DNA of 64,000 nucleotides, taken from contig JAPFBL010000103.1 in NCBI GenBank assembly GCA_026182355.1, positions 2,046,001 to 2,110,000 of the forward strand. The letters run 5' to 3'. Shown one piece after another: positions 22,286-32,605 of the stretch. Position 1 is the stretch's first letter, and the number at the start of each line of letters is the position of its first letter. The notes beneath the pieces were generated by a model that was given only the letters and a program-made list of their open reading frames with translations, was not told where the DNA came from and did no database searches. The position numbers and the translations under genes were made by a program. This DNA is from Hermatobates lingyangjiaoensis. Lineage: Eukaryota; Arthropoda; Insecta; Hemiptera; Hermatobatidae.

Positions 22286-23375
22286 ATTTACAATATTTAT
22301 ATCGACTTAAAATTTTTTAACTCAATCGACTGAAATAAAATTTCTGTGCAGAGGTTTCGTGAAAAATTTTTATATAATTTAACTCAAATCAAACATATAA
22401 TTTCTGATGCTTTCCATGTTGTGATGGGTTTGTGTCACAAATGTTCTAATCAATCTATATCTTGCAATATTAGACAAAAGTTAATATCAGATATAATTTT
22501 GTTTGTGTCTATGAATCATAGTATCTTGGGGTAATACTGAAGTGTGAGAAATGGACTCTTTCCCCCAAAAAGAGCTATTATGTTATGACAACTGTGCAAT
22601 TATTTCAAATTTCCAGCAATAAAAGTATTAAATTGTTCTGAAAAGTTGGCTTTGAATTTGATATGAGTATGACAAACTGGCTAATCACTAACATAGTTCT
22701 CAGTATACATTTACAGCAACCTTATAACAGAGTACAGCACGCAGGAAAAAGATAACACTCGCTCAGAGTAAATTACATGTTTATGATTTTTGATAAAGGG
22801 AAAGAAATGTGATTTTTTAAATGATACCTAGCATGCCTAAAATTCGAGGATAATAATTTTATAAATGGTCAAATGTTTGAAGTATAATCCAAAATTGAAT
22901 ATATTCTTTGAAAAATAATTAATAAAGTTATCCTACATCTTTTATTGAGATAAAAAAATATCTTAAACATTTTCTCACATTTTGGATTTTTTCAGATAAA
23001 ATAGGAATATTTCCAAGTTTTAAATGGGAAAATTTGTCTTAAATCTTCAATGTAGAAGGTCAGATAAAATATGTAATAGATCCACTGGCTATTGGAACAA
23101 AAGACTTGTTCTCCTTTAAGAGATTATTTCGTAACACTAAATCTACCTTTTCGCTTTTGAAAAATGTCATTACTGCTGTAGTTATGCTAATGATATTATA
23201 TGCATCAGTGGTGTGATATACAAAATTAAGCATATATGTTGACAAGTGAATCAAACAATCATTATGTGTACTACCTACAGAAATGAAAGACTAATAAACA
23301 TCTGACATTTAGACATTTTTATATGATACTTAAAGAGAACATTATGTATTATATACCCAAGAAGTATGATATATG
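22286..23375 (+). repeat. Y module, copy B
   Basis: Corresponds to the Y units at 25551 and 26369, with landmarks GACTTA..ATTTTTT, CTGAGATAAA, TGTAGAAGG, TTACTGCTGTAGTTAT and CAATCACTAT..GTACTACCT. It is longer than those units and has lost the Y end signature. The X-then-Y order is the same as in the 23.9-27.2 kb array. Confidence 0.65.
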
Positions 23376-23670
23376 GTTAAAATCGAATCAAACATAATCG
23401 TCATTTTATGGTCAATACATGACATTTGAAAATATATGATTTGTAAGAAGAATAAAATACTTAAAACTGTAAAAGCAAGTGCAAAGCAGCAATACTTTTA
23501 ATGATGTTTCTCAGCGTGTGATGGATGGTTGTCTCACGAAGGTTTATTAACCAATCTACTAATCACAAGTTGTATCAGATCTTAATGTCAAACAATATAA
23601 ACTAAGATCCTTGGATAGATGTTTTGAGGTTCCCTGCGCTCTACCAAATATATTCTACAAATAAGCTTGC

Positions 23671-23671
<1 letters not shown>

Positions 23672-23709
<38 letters not shown>

Positions 23710-23715
23710 GTGTGG
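23672..23715. repeat. (GT)n microsatellite
   Basis: An uninterrupted TG run at about 23672-23708. Confidence 0.95.
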
Positions 23716-23762
23716 TGCATCTGGTTTACTGTTGCTGCTCCTTTAAGTTAGAAAGGTGCAAC

Positions 23763-23890
23763 CAACCAACGACCAACGATTCTTTCCGCGCACTGTTGTG
23801 CACGTTGTATTAGCAGTTCCAGGTCACGGACCTACTACTGCTGAATTATTGTCCTGCTGTGGTGATGGGGTCAGTAAGTAAATGTCTGTA
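23763..23890 (-). repeat. Z element, first half, interrupted
   Basis: Matches the reverse complement of the uninterrupted Z copy (about 55730-55835): CGACCAACGATTCTTTCCGC, AGCAGTTCCAGGTCACGGAC, CTACTACTGCTGAAT. Similarity stops at GTCAGTAAGTAAATGTCTGTA and resumes at 27183 after the X-X-Y-Y array. Confidence 0.85.
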
Positions 23891-24735
23891 CTTTTTTTTT
23901 TTACTTTACTATAAGTATTACTTTACTATAAGTAAAGTATAGTGATCGTGAAAAAATTCGATCTCGAGATTTAGACGGAATTACATGTTTTGAGGTCCCA
24001 GAAGTCGTTTAATGACGTTTTTACGATGATGTCTGTGTGTGTGTGGGTGGGTGGGTGGGTGCGTGTGTAGCATTGCTTGTTACCACGCTACGGTCCAGAA
24101 TCTTTGATGGATCAAGTTGATATTTTACACAAAAATGGGCCCCATTTAGACGAAGATCCCTATTGTTTGGGAAGAATTATGCATGATGGGAAAGTCACTT
24201 TTTTTGCCAAAAACCGTTTTTTTTAAAACATTTATTTCTCCTAAACTGATAACCCTAGAGTTTTGAAATTTTGACATTATCTTTGAAGTTTTAAATGCAA
24301 CAAACGAAAAATATATTCAGAATTTTAAAACAACAGGAAATATTTTTTTTTCAATAAAATGTACAAATTTTGACTTATTATTCAATCTCAAACATTGTGA
24401 GAGCGATACAAGCCATACTGTTTGACGGACAAGAATGAAACTATGCCTATAAATAGAACATTATATGGAGAATGAGTTGAGATATTTTTTTCTAAAATTA
24501 CATTCGCTAAAGGGGTGTTAAAGTACGATTTGTGTTTTCAGAAAATGTTTTTTTGACGCTAAACGGCTCATTAAAAAATAATGAAAATTTGACCAAAAAT
24601 GGAACAAAAAATTAGCAATTCTTAAAAAAAAAATCATGAAGTTTCAATTACGGGAAAGAGCAATAACGATATAAAAACTCTTTGTTTATCCTAGACTAAG
24701 AGATCACCTGCTATACTTGTCGAATTTTTTGTATT
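23891..24735 (+). repeat. X module, copy C1
   Basis: First unit of a four-unit array. After a T-run it starts TTTACTTTACTATAAGT, a near-palindrome (ACTTTAC...GTAAAGT). Inside is a GT/GGGT tract of variable length. It is highly similar to C2. Confidence 0.85.
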
Positions 24736-25550
24736 TTTACTTTACTATAAGTAAAGTATAGTGATCGTGAAAAAATTCGATCTCGAGATTTTGACGGAAT
24801 TACATGTTTTGAGGTCCCAGAAGTCGTTTTATGACGTTTTTACGATGATGTCTGTGTGTGTGTGTGTGTGGGTGGGTGGGTGGGTGGGTGCGTGGGTGGG
24901 TGCGTGTGTTAGCATTGCTTGTTACCACGCTACGGTCCAGAATCTTTGATGGATCAAGTTGATATTTTACACAAAAATGGGCCTCATAAAGACGAAGATC
25001 CCTATTGTTTGGGAAGAATTATGCATGATGGGAAAGTCACTTTTTTTGCCAAAAACCTTTTTTTTTAAAACATTTATTTCTCCTAAACTGATAACCCTAG
25101 AGTTTTGAAATTTTGACATTATATTTGAGGTTACAAATGGAACAAACGAAAAATATATTCAGAATTTTAAAACAACAGGAAATATTTTTTTTTCAATAAA
25201 ATGTAAAAATATTGACTTATAATTCAATCTCAAACCTTGTGGGAGCGATACAAGCCATACTGTTTGACGGACAATAATGAAACTATGCCTATAAATAGAA
25301 CATTATGTGTAGAATGAGTTGAGATATTTTTTTTCAAAATTACATTCACTAATGGGGCGTTACCGTCCGATAACTGCTTTCAGAAAATGTTTTTTTTGAC
25401 GCTAAACGGCTGATTAAAAATAATGAAAATTTGACCAAAAATGGAACAAAAAATTAACAATTCAGAAAAAAAAATCATGAAGTTTCAATTACGGGAAAGA
25501 GCAATAACGATATAAAAACTCTTTGTTTACCCTAGACTAAGAGATCTACA
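24736..25550 (+). repeat. X module, copy C2
   Basis: Direct tandem repeat of C1. Its GT/GGGT/GCGT tract (about 24850-24908) is longer than in C1, and other differences are scattered. The 62-codon frame at 24761 is a by-product of the GT tract. Confidence 0.85.
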
Positions 25551-26368
25551 TTGTTTACATTGACTTAGAAATTTTTTGAGCGAATCCACTGAGATAAAAC
25601 TGATTTTCTTAAGGAACAGTTTAAATTGTTTATTGAATTATATGAGATGTAAGAGGAATAATATTGTGCAGAAAAATGATAACACTCACTCAGAAAAAAA
25701 TCGTATATATGTTATTTGACAAAGGGGAAGGAAAATGATCTTATTAAATACTAAAAAGCTTATTATTATTATTTATATTTTAAAGATTAAAATTCCCAGT
25801 TTGATAATTCTATAAAAGACCAAAAATGTAAATGATAATTCATAATCTGAATCTTTCGCTTAGAGATTAATAAATGTAATTATCGTACATCTTTAATTAA
25901 CAAATCACCTTAAAACAACATTTTCTTCGCAGTTTAAGATGTTTTTCAGAGAAAAAAAGGGTATTTTCCTGTTTTAAATTTAAAAATTTTACTTTAATAT
26001 TCAAGGTAGAAGGATGTCAAGTAAAGTAAGAAATCTACTGGCTGTTTGAACGAAAGCCATTCTCTTGTAGGAGAATAAATCGTTCCAAGAAATGTTCACT
26101 TTGGTTTTTCAAAAATGTTATTACTGCTGTAGTTATACTAATTCAATTATTTGCAAATAATAAATTATTTGTGATGTACAAAAATAAGCTTATAAAATGA
26201 TATGTCCTTCAATCACTATCTGTACTACCTCAGGAATGAAAGGCTAATAATTATATCCCATTTAGATGTTTACGTTATGGTTAAATGAGACGTTATGTTT
26301 TATATACTCAAGAAATTTGACATTAAGTTACTTATAGTAAAGTAGAGTGTAGGCCACTCCAGATTTTT
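25551..26368 (+). repeat. Y module, copy C1
   Basis: Begins ACATTGTTTACATTGACTTA and ends ACTTATAGTAAAGT followed by GTGTAGGCCACTCCAG and a T-run. The end signature is the reverse complement of the X start signature (ACTTTACTATAAGT), so the X...Y array has matching inverted ends. Confidence 0.85.
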
Positions 26369-27182
26369 TTTACATTGTTTACATTGACTTAGAAATTTTT
26401 TGAGCGAATCCACTGAGATAAAATTGATGTTTCTAATGGAAAAATGAAATTATATTATTGACTTATAAGAGATGTAAGAGGAATAATATTGTGCAGGTAA
26501 ATCATAACACTCATTAAAAAAAAATTCGTATATATGTTATTTGACAAAGGGGAAGGAAAATGATCTTATTAAATACTAAGAAGCCATAAAATTCCCAGTA
26601 TAATTATTCTGTTAAAAACCAAAAATGTAAAAGATAATTCAAATATAAATCTTTCGTTTAGAGATTAATAACTGTAATTATCGTACATCTTTAATTAACA
26701 AATCACCTTTAAAACAACATTTTCTTCGCTGTTTAAGATGTTTTTCAGAGAAAAAAAGGGTATTTTACTGTTTCAAATTTGAAAATTTTACATTAATATT
26801 CAATGTAGAAGGATGTCAAGTAAACGATGTAAGAAATCTACTGGCTATTTGAACAATAGCCATGTTCTCTTGTAGGATAATATTTCGTTTCAAGAAATGT
26901 TCACTTTGGTTTTTCAAAAATGTTATTACTGCTGTAGTTATACTAATGAAATTATTTGCAAATAATAAATTATTTGTGATGTACAAAAATAAGCTTATAA
27001 ATTGATATGTCCTTCAATCACTATCTGTACTACCTCACGAATGCAATGCTAATAATTATATCCCATTTAGATATTTATGTTATGCTTAAATGATACGTTA
27101 TGTTTTATATACTCAAGAAATTTGACATTGAGTTACTTATAGTAAAGTAGAGTGTAGGCCACTCCAGATTTTTTTTTTTTTT
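26369..27182 (+). repeat. Y module, copy C2
   Basis: Direct repeat of the preceding unit with the same end signature (about 27135-27170) and a longer T-run. After it the Z sequence resumes, which marks the right boundary of the inserted array. Confidence 0.85.
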
Positions 27183-27410
27183 TTATTATGTGGTTCGTCT
27201 GTTTACGTCATTTCGTGGTCGTTTGGTCTCATTGTGTCGTGTCCTGTCAGTCTTTTTCAAGGGTTTGGCCTTCTATTTTAATAACAGCTTCTAATGTGGA
27301 TGTGTTTGGGGAATTATTTGGGATAGGCTTGGGATAAGGGGGTTTGGATGGGTTGGAATTTTTGTGTCCTCATTGGTCACCAGACTACTCGTGAATTGGT
27401 CAATTGTTTC
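27183..27410 (-). repeat. Z element, second half, interrupted
   Basis: Matches the reverse complement of 55490-55690: ATTTCGTGGTCGT, GGTTTGGCCTTCTATTT, GGGGGTTTGGATGGG, GTGTCCTCATTGG. On its coding-like (minus) strand it reads LVTNEDTKIPTHPNPL, close to LVANEDTKIPPHPNPL in the other copy. Similarity ends near 27405. Confidence 0.85.
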
Positions 27411-29090
27411 TAACCTGAGGTCTCTTTGAATATCCACATTTCTGGCATACCAAGGTGCAAGAAATACATTTTAGTTATGAACAGCTACATTACCAATCTG
27501 ACTCTATATTAGAAGTCCTAAATTAATTCTGTCCTGTAGGAGGACGTCGAGTTTAAAACTATGTACTTTTCGTTTATTTCATTGACTTTACCGAAAGCCA
27601 CATTTAGATGATAATCAATTAGTTTTTTGTTACTACTAGTCTTTTGTTCTGTATATTTAAAACTTTAGAGTCCCAAAGTCATGATGAAACATTGATTCCT
27701 GTTATAAATGCAATTAAAAGAGGGAATTTTCATTCTTGAAATAATTAAAGTTCTTACTATATTCCTTTTAATGCTTGCATATGATTAACAAAATGAATGT
27801 ACTTACTTTTGAAAATAACGTATCACGTAAACATGTTTGGTTTAAAGTAAAATTTTATTTATAGCCATAATGGAGAAGACATTGGTTCCAAGCTTGTGGG
27901 ACGTTTGTACTTCTTAAGGATATCTGCTTTAAAAAAAACTTGAACAAGACAAAATTTACTACTCCTGATGTCGACCATAACTATAATGGGTCGAACATAG
28001 CAAATGAGTTTCAATTTCCAGTAGTTGAAAGCACGAAGCTGTGTTTGAAATTCATCTACAACTGTGGGATTTTAAATAGCTCCACTTATAACCATAACAT
28101 TTAAGATTGTTCTTTCATGAAGAGACTAGAACGGCTAAACATAATTAAAAAGAATATCCAAACCTTGTTTCCTTCAAATTCAGACTGACCTCTTAGTTAA
28201 AGTGATGTTTCAATTCTCCATAATAATGAGAACGCAGTAAAATTGTAGATTTTATTATCAAAATTTCAACTAAATGATCATTCATCATTATTAAATTTAT
28301 TAGTAGTACACAAAACTAAAGATCATTTGATAATATACAATATAATATATTTTCAGAATAAATGTTACTATAATTAATGTTTAGGAAATAAAAGTGTAAT
28401 TTTATTTTTACAGGTTAATTATAATATTATCATAAGACAAACAATTAAGGATATTGATGAAATATATATTATAGATAAGCTATATCTATGTTATGAAGGT
28501 TTTGAATTTTGATGAAGATTCTATGAATGATTTCAATTCATTGAGATTTTAAGGGAAAATTAAACTAGTACCCTCTTTTGGTGGCCTGTGTGGGGACTCT
28601 TCTGGGATGGCCATTTGCAAATCGACCTACCTACTATCTTTTGAGAAAGTGATAGTATCTGAATTCTTATCAGATTAACATAGAACATTAGAAGATTCAG
28701 TCTCTAAATCAATTAGAATAAATATTTATAAAATATTTATGAACTCGTTTATTCTTCTAGAAATGTAAGAATGAAATGTCTACCTGGGTGTCAGTTTACA
28801 TGATATAAATGGTCAAATGACATCCAATTTGAAAGGCGCGTTTCTTTATTTTGCAAATTTACTTTTTCAAGTTTTAGTGACCAAAAAAAAAAAATGGAAA
28901 AAGTTTGAATAAAAAGTAATTTAAAAGTGTTCATAGAGAAGAAATCACTTTTTGCGTGGCTTATTCTTTAGCAAGCCGTACTCCCTTGTGATGCTATGCT
29001 GCCAATACTCTCAAGCGGTATCAATCATTACGCTTTAAGAGCTCTAGGTTCCGTGCTTGCGTATCTCTGAAAGCTGTCAGCAATGAAATA
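27411..29090. other. AT-rich non-coding DNA
   Basis: No gene or repeat was recognised. The short complex patch at 28570-28630 is unexplained. Confidence 0.5.
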
Positions 29091-29092
29091 TA

Positions 29093-29640
29093 GAAACATT
29101 TATACTATTTCTCTTTCCTTATCGAAGTTTGGTCTAGCGACTTTGTCTAACTTTATACCTTTAAGCAAAGTTTCCTGTATATTTGTAGAGCTCTTCAGGG
29201 CTACGTCAATACAGAAGTTAATTACAATAACATTAAAAGTAATTATATTACATTATTTAATTAATATAGATAATTACTTTGGTATTTTTCTATAGTAAGG
29301 AAGCAACTACATAACGGTTTGTGTTCAAATCAGCCAATGTGCTGCTCTTGTGACGTTTTTTTTTGAACGGTCACTAGGGTAGCACACTAGCTGATTTGAA
29401 CACAAACCGTTATGTAGTTGCTTCCTTACTATAGAAAAATACCAAGGTAATTATGTATATTAATTAAATAATTTAATATAATTATTGTTTATATTATTGT
29501 AATCAAATACTCTATTGATGTACCTGAAGATGTCTACAAATATAGACGAAACGTCGGCTTAAAGGTGTTGTATTTTTGAAGCTAGACCAAACCTCGATAA
29601 AAAAGAAAAATAGTGTTAAATATATGTGGTCGGAGATAAG
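29093..29640. repeat. FB2 foldback element
   Basis: Two arms of about 230 bp fold around a centre at about 29355-29371. The stretches from AAGCAACTACATAACGG to GATTTGAACACAAACCG pair almost perfectly. The right arm carries CTGAAGA (29524-29530), T, stem GTCT/AGAC, then GAAA (29548-29551) and CGTCGG. The left-arm counterpart has decayed. Outer ends contain AGACCAAACCTCGAT. A (TA)n tract follows at 29657. The second copy is at 53180. Confidence 0.85.
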
Positions 29641-29653
29641 GAAAACATTCAAT

Positions 29654-29654
<1 letters not shown>

Positions 29655-29685
<31 letters not shown>

Positions 29686-29690
29686 TAATA
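29655..29690. repeat. (TA)n tract after FB2
   Basis: A TA dinucleotide run at the edge of the FB2 element. Frames crossing it are artefacts. Confidence 0.9.
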
Positions 29691-30167
29691 TATACGTCGT
29701 CATAACGAAAGTATTTACTCTCCATTACTATATTGTGAGTCGGATGTTTCATATATGAATGTAACGTTTTTCGTTTATTCGTTTATATTATATATTTATA
29801 TTGTCTTATTATATATATATTAATCATTTTTCACCGTCCGTCTTGAACGAACGTACCTCTTCTTCTTCCCTTCTAGTCTCCTCCTGACGTCGAACTTCGT
29901 TTCAAAATATGAACCTAGTAACTGTTTTTGTTCTTTACGTGTGTTTTTTTCAGTTATCTATCTGTCCGGTTTCTTTATTTCATTTACATTATATATGTGT
30001 ATATAATTCTTATTTTTGTTCTTTTTCTGTTTAATTCTACAGTTTTTAAACTTGGATTTCAACCTTCTGGAAACATATACATCAATTCTCCACATAACTA
30101 TATAAAATCATAACAGTAATCCAAGCTGTATTACTAAACTATAAATCTAACATAAACTACACAATAA
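29691..30167. other. Non-coding DNA between foldback elements
   Basis: A pyrimidine-rich stretch near 29850-29890 and T-rich low complexity. The 61-codon frame at 29928 has no support. Confidence 0.4.
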
Positions 30168-30413
30168 ATTGTTCCAACATTTCGGTCATCATAGACCATC
30201 TTCAGGGATAATATATTATAACTATTCAAAATTAACTAAGGAAAAATACTAGCAATAATTATTATTAATAATATTTATAAGAATATTTATAATAATATTT
30301 ACAAGAATATTTATAATAATTATTGTTAATATTTTTCCATAGTTAATTTGTAACTAGTTATAATATATTATCCCTGAAGATAGTCTATGATGACTGAAAC
30401 GTCAGAAAAATGT
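30168..30413. repeat. FB3 foldback element
   Basis: Arms of about 100 bp around an AATATTTATAA-rich centre. The right arm has CTGAAGA (30374-30380), T, stem AGTC/GACT, GAAA. The left arm on the minus strand has CTGAAGA, T, stem GGTC/GACC, GAAA (motif 30180-30205). The two stems of one element differ by a compensated base pair. GAAA is followed by CGTCAG on one arm and TGTTGGAAC on the other. Confidence 0.85.
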
Positions 30414-30548
30414 ATTGTTCTACTGGAAAGGTTTAAAAACAAGTCTAGAAAACTGGAGAAATTAAACACAAAAAGAACAAAAATAAAAATTGGCACACCT
30501 TATATTAAAACATGACTAAATGAAGGATGCAGGTCTGCTCCCAAAGTA

Positions 30549-30821
30549 TACTAATATATATATATATATATATTGAATAAGACGAGCCAATCCCTGTTGC
30601 GTATCTTTTTGGACACTTCTTATTGGTTGTGGGTGTTTTTTCGTTAGACACCTTTCTCCTTCGCACACTCCGTCTGCTTGGCCGCCTCACCCTTCACTCC
30701 AGGGGAGTGAAAAAAAACACCCACAACCAATAAGAAGTGTCCAAAAAGATACGCAACGGGGATTGACTCGTCTTATTCAATATCTACTCTGGCATTAAAG
30801 CATATATATATATATATATAT
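30549..30821. repeat. FB8 foldback bounded by (TA)n
   Basis: A (TA)n tract at about 30549-30571 is followed by arms 30573-30641 and 30711-30785 (TTGAATAAGACGAG, GCGTATCTTTTTGGACAC, TTGGTTGTGGGTG and complements) around a 69-base centre. Another (TA)n tract ends it at about 30803-30821. The arms are nearly identical, so it is young. No CTGANGA core was seen. Confidence 0.8.
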
Positions 30822-30829
30822 GCAGATGA

Positions 30830-31050
30830 ATCACAATAAACACGTGATACAATCAATGAAAACAAACCACAAGGAAAAAAAAAGAAAACAGATAGAAAAA
30901 ATGCTCTGAGGCCTTTCAATTTATGTCATCAGAGAGCAAACAAGGTAAGAACTAGAAGGTAACATAAAAGGTGTGTACAAGGAAGGTAACTAAACAGCTG
31001 GGAAAACAAAAGTCGAAGAGGCATAATAAGAGAAAAACAAAAAATACCCA
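30830..31050 (-). repeat. Diverged FB1-type element
   Basis: Starts AAACACGTGATACAATCAATGAAAACAAACCACAA, comparable with the FB1 edge. CTGATGA is present on the minus strand near 30920, and GAAA follows, but the hairpin between them is not convincing. A purine-rich tail follows. Confidence 0.45.
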
Positions 31051-31212
31051 ATACAATTAAACAATGCAAAATGAACAATAAGAAAATTAATTAAAATAAA
31101 AAAATAAAAATATAAATAGAATAAGAAACAAGTGTTATATATAATTCCTAACTATAAACAATATATAATAAATATAAACAAATAGATACAAATTAAATTA
31201 ATGCAATATCAA

Positions 31213-31370
31213 AATATATATATATATATATTTACAGTAGCAGTTTGCTTGTCAACGCGAGTACTTCGCACTTCTTCCCGATAACGATGGATGTCGAAAT
31301 ATCGAAGTGAGTTCTGTAGTGTCTTTCTGTGTTCTTTTCTCTGTGTTAAAGTATATATATATATATATGT
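31213..31370 (+). repeat. FB6 element between two (TA)n tracts
   Basis: A unit of about 120 bp (31233-31350) lies exactly between (TA)n tracts. It contains GATGGATGTCGAAATATCG, a decayed version of the FB6 core, followed by AGTGAGTTCTG..GTGTC. The intact FB6 core is at 53894-53915. Confidence 0.6.
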
Positions 31371-31492
31371 TCTATTAAAACCTATGCCTATTTCAATTTT
31401 GACGCATTTTCGAAAAAAATGCGTCAAAATTGAAATAGGCATAGGTTTTAATAGAACATGTATCAATGAAGGCCTGTTCCCAAAATATACGA

Positions 31493-31536
<44 letters not shown>
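31368..31536. repeat. FB9: near-perfect 43-bp palindrome plus (TA)n
   Basis: Arms 31368-31410 and 31415-31459 (ATGTTCTATTAAAACCTATG...) are perfect complements around a tiny centre. A tail, GGCCTGTTCCCAAAATATACG, leads into (TA)n at about 31494-31536. A related tail precedes FB8 at 30530-30549. The two ORF-like stretches crossing here on opposite strands share a peptide only because the DNA is palindromic. Confidence 0.9.
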
Positions 31537-31699
31537 TGAAGCATAACTTTAATTTATTAGGACGAATCATGTTTATTTAATGCAAGTATTTTATAGCTTG
31601 TACCCTCTAATCACTACTAGTTGGAAGGACGACTATTATAAAGAAAGAAATTATACAGTTATTTTTTGTATAATATAATTAAATTATGATAGACACATA

Positions 31700-31910
31700 T
31701 AGCTGTATAAATGCTATGACATTAATTTGTCCAGCAGATATGACTTGCATGTCTGCGTGATGCATGACTGTCTTATCGCAAGTCCTGGGGAAAATGTTGT
31801 GCACACCCTGTGGTCAATTACTGCAGGCCATGTTCAGATCAGTGGGCCATGCAACCCTATCTTAATGCTTCCCACAATGAGGCTGAGCACGTCAAACTTC
31901 GATATTTAAA
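31700..31910. other. Complex, GC-richer block; possible conserved element
   Basis: High-complexity sequence unlike its neighbours, with CATGACTG and GTGATGCATGAC-type motifs. A 60-codon plus frame (31727-31909) runs through it, but no splice sites frame it and the peptide resembles nothing I know. A conserved non-coding element or a single exon are both possible. Confidence 0.25.
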
Positions 31911-32184
31911 AAAAAAAAATCACCCGTAAGTCCATGTTCTCGAATCTACATTAATCACATTATACATATGATTATAGTTAACAGAACATAATTCATTAGA
32001 CTTAATAACAAGTCTAAAATATTCCCATACAGATATGTGAAAAAATTTAGAATCTACCTTTCTTTATTGGTAATGATCACACTTTACCCAACAATTAGGG
32101 TTGAAAGAATAGATTCATAGTTGTTAGAACTCCAGTTTACTTCTAAACATTTGTCTTCGATCTAATTGTTCACCATCCCATCCC

Positions 32185-32207
32185 GTTACATATTGTGGTT
32201 TGATCAT

Positions 32208-32249
<42 letters not shown>

Positions 32250-32250
32250 A
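32185..32250 (+). repeat. FB1 edge fused to (TA)n
   Basis: CATATTGTGGTTTGATCATTGA, the outer FB1 sequence, runs directly into about 35 bp of (TA)n. The rest of FB1 is absent. Confidence 0.75.
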
Positions 32251-32380
32251 TACAGTCGTTGTCTGCCTGCGGCGCGACTCGTTTCCATCTTCCTGATGAC
32301 GAGAACATCGAAATATAGTAGTGAGTTTTTGTTTCATTTCTGAGTGTTCTTTGTGTCAATATAGTTTATATATATATATT
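32251..32380 (+). repeat. FB6 element between two (TA)n tracts
   Basis: Core: CTGATGA (32293-32299), C, short GA/TC stem, GAAA (32310-32313), then TATAGTAGTGAGTTTTTG. It is preceded by GTTGTCTGCCTGCGGCGCGACTCG and (TA)n and followed by (TA)n. A relative with a deleted core is at 63815-63900. Confidence 0.7.
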
Positions 32381-32574
32381 AACGTCTAAAGCACAATAAG
32401 AAAGAAGATAAAGACTAAAATATTTCAACTGTAACAAGCAGTCTTCGTCAAATCCTACCTGATTTGACTCTGACAAAGACTGCCTGTTACGGTTGAAAGA
32501 TCTTATTCTTTCCTCTTATCTCTTATTGTGTTTTGGACGCTGATTATTGTTCCACATGTTTATCGTGAAATCTT

Positions 32575-32603
<29 letters not shown>
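32381..32603. repeat. FB1 foldback element, two arms, then (TA)n
   Basis: Left arm with the mirror core (CAAGCAGTCTTCGTC) and right arm with CTGACAAAGACTGCCTGTTACGGTTGAAAG. The right-arm core is slightly decayed (CTGACAA). It ends in the FB1 tail and a (TA)n tract at about 32575-32603. Confidence 0.8.

Positions 32604-32605
<2 letters not shown>

Noticed and set aside
23891..27182. CRISPR or simple satellite array
   Set aside because: Units are about 0.8 kb, of two kinds in order, with defined ends and one insertion site. There are no short regular repeats with unique spacers.
31209..31544. Opposite-strand frames of 111 and 82 codons
   Set aside because: They arise from the FB9 palindrome and (TA)n tracts, and both strands encode the same phrase.
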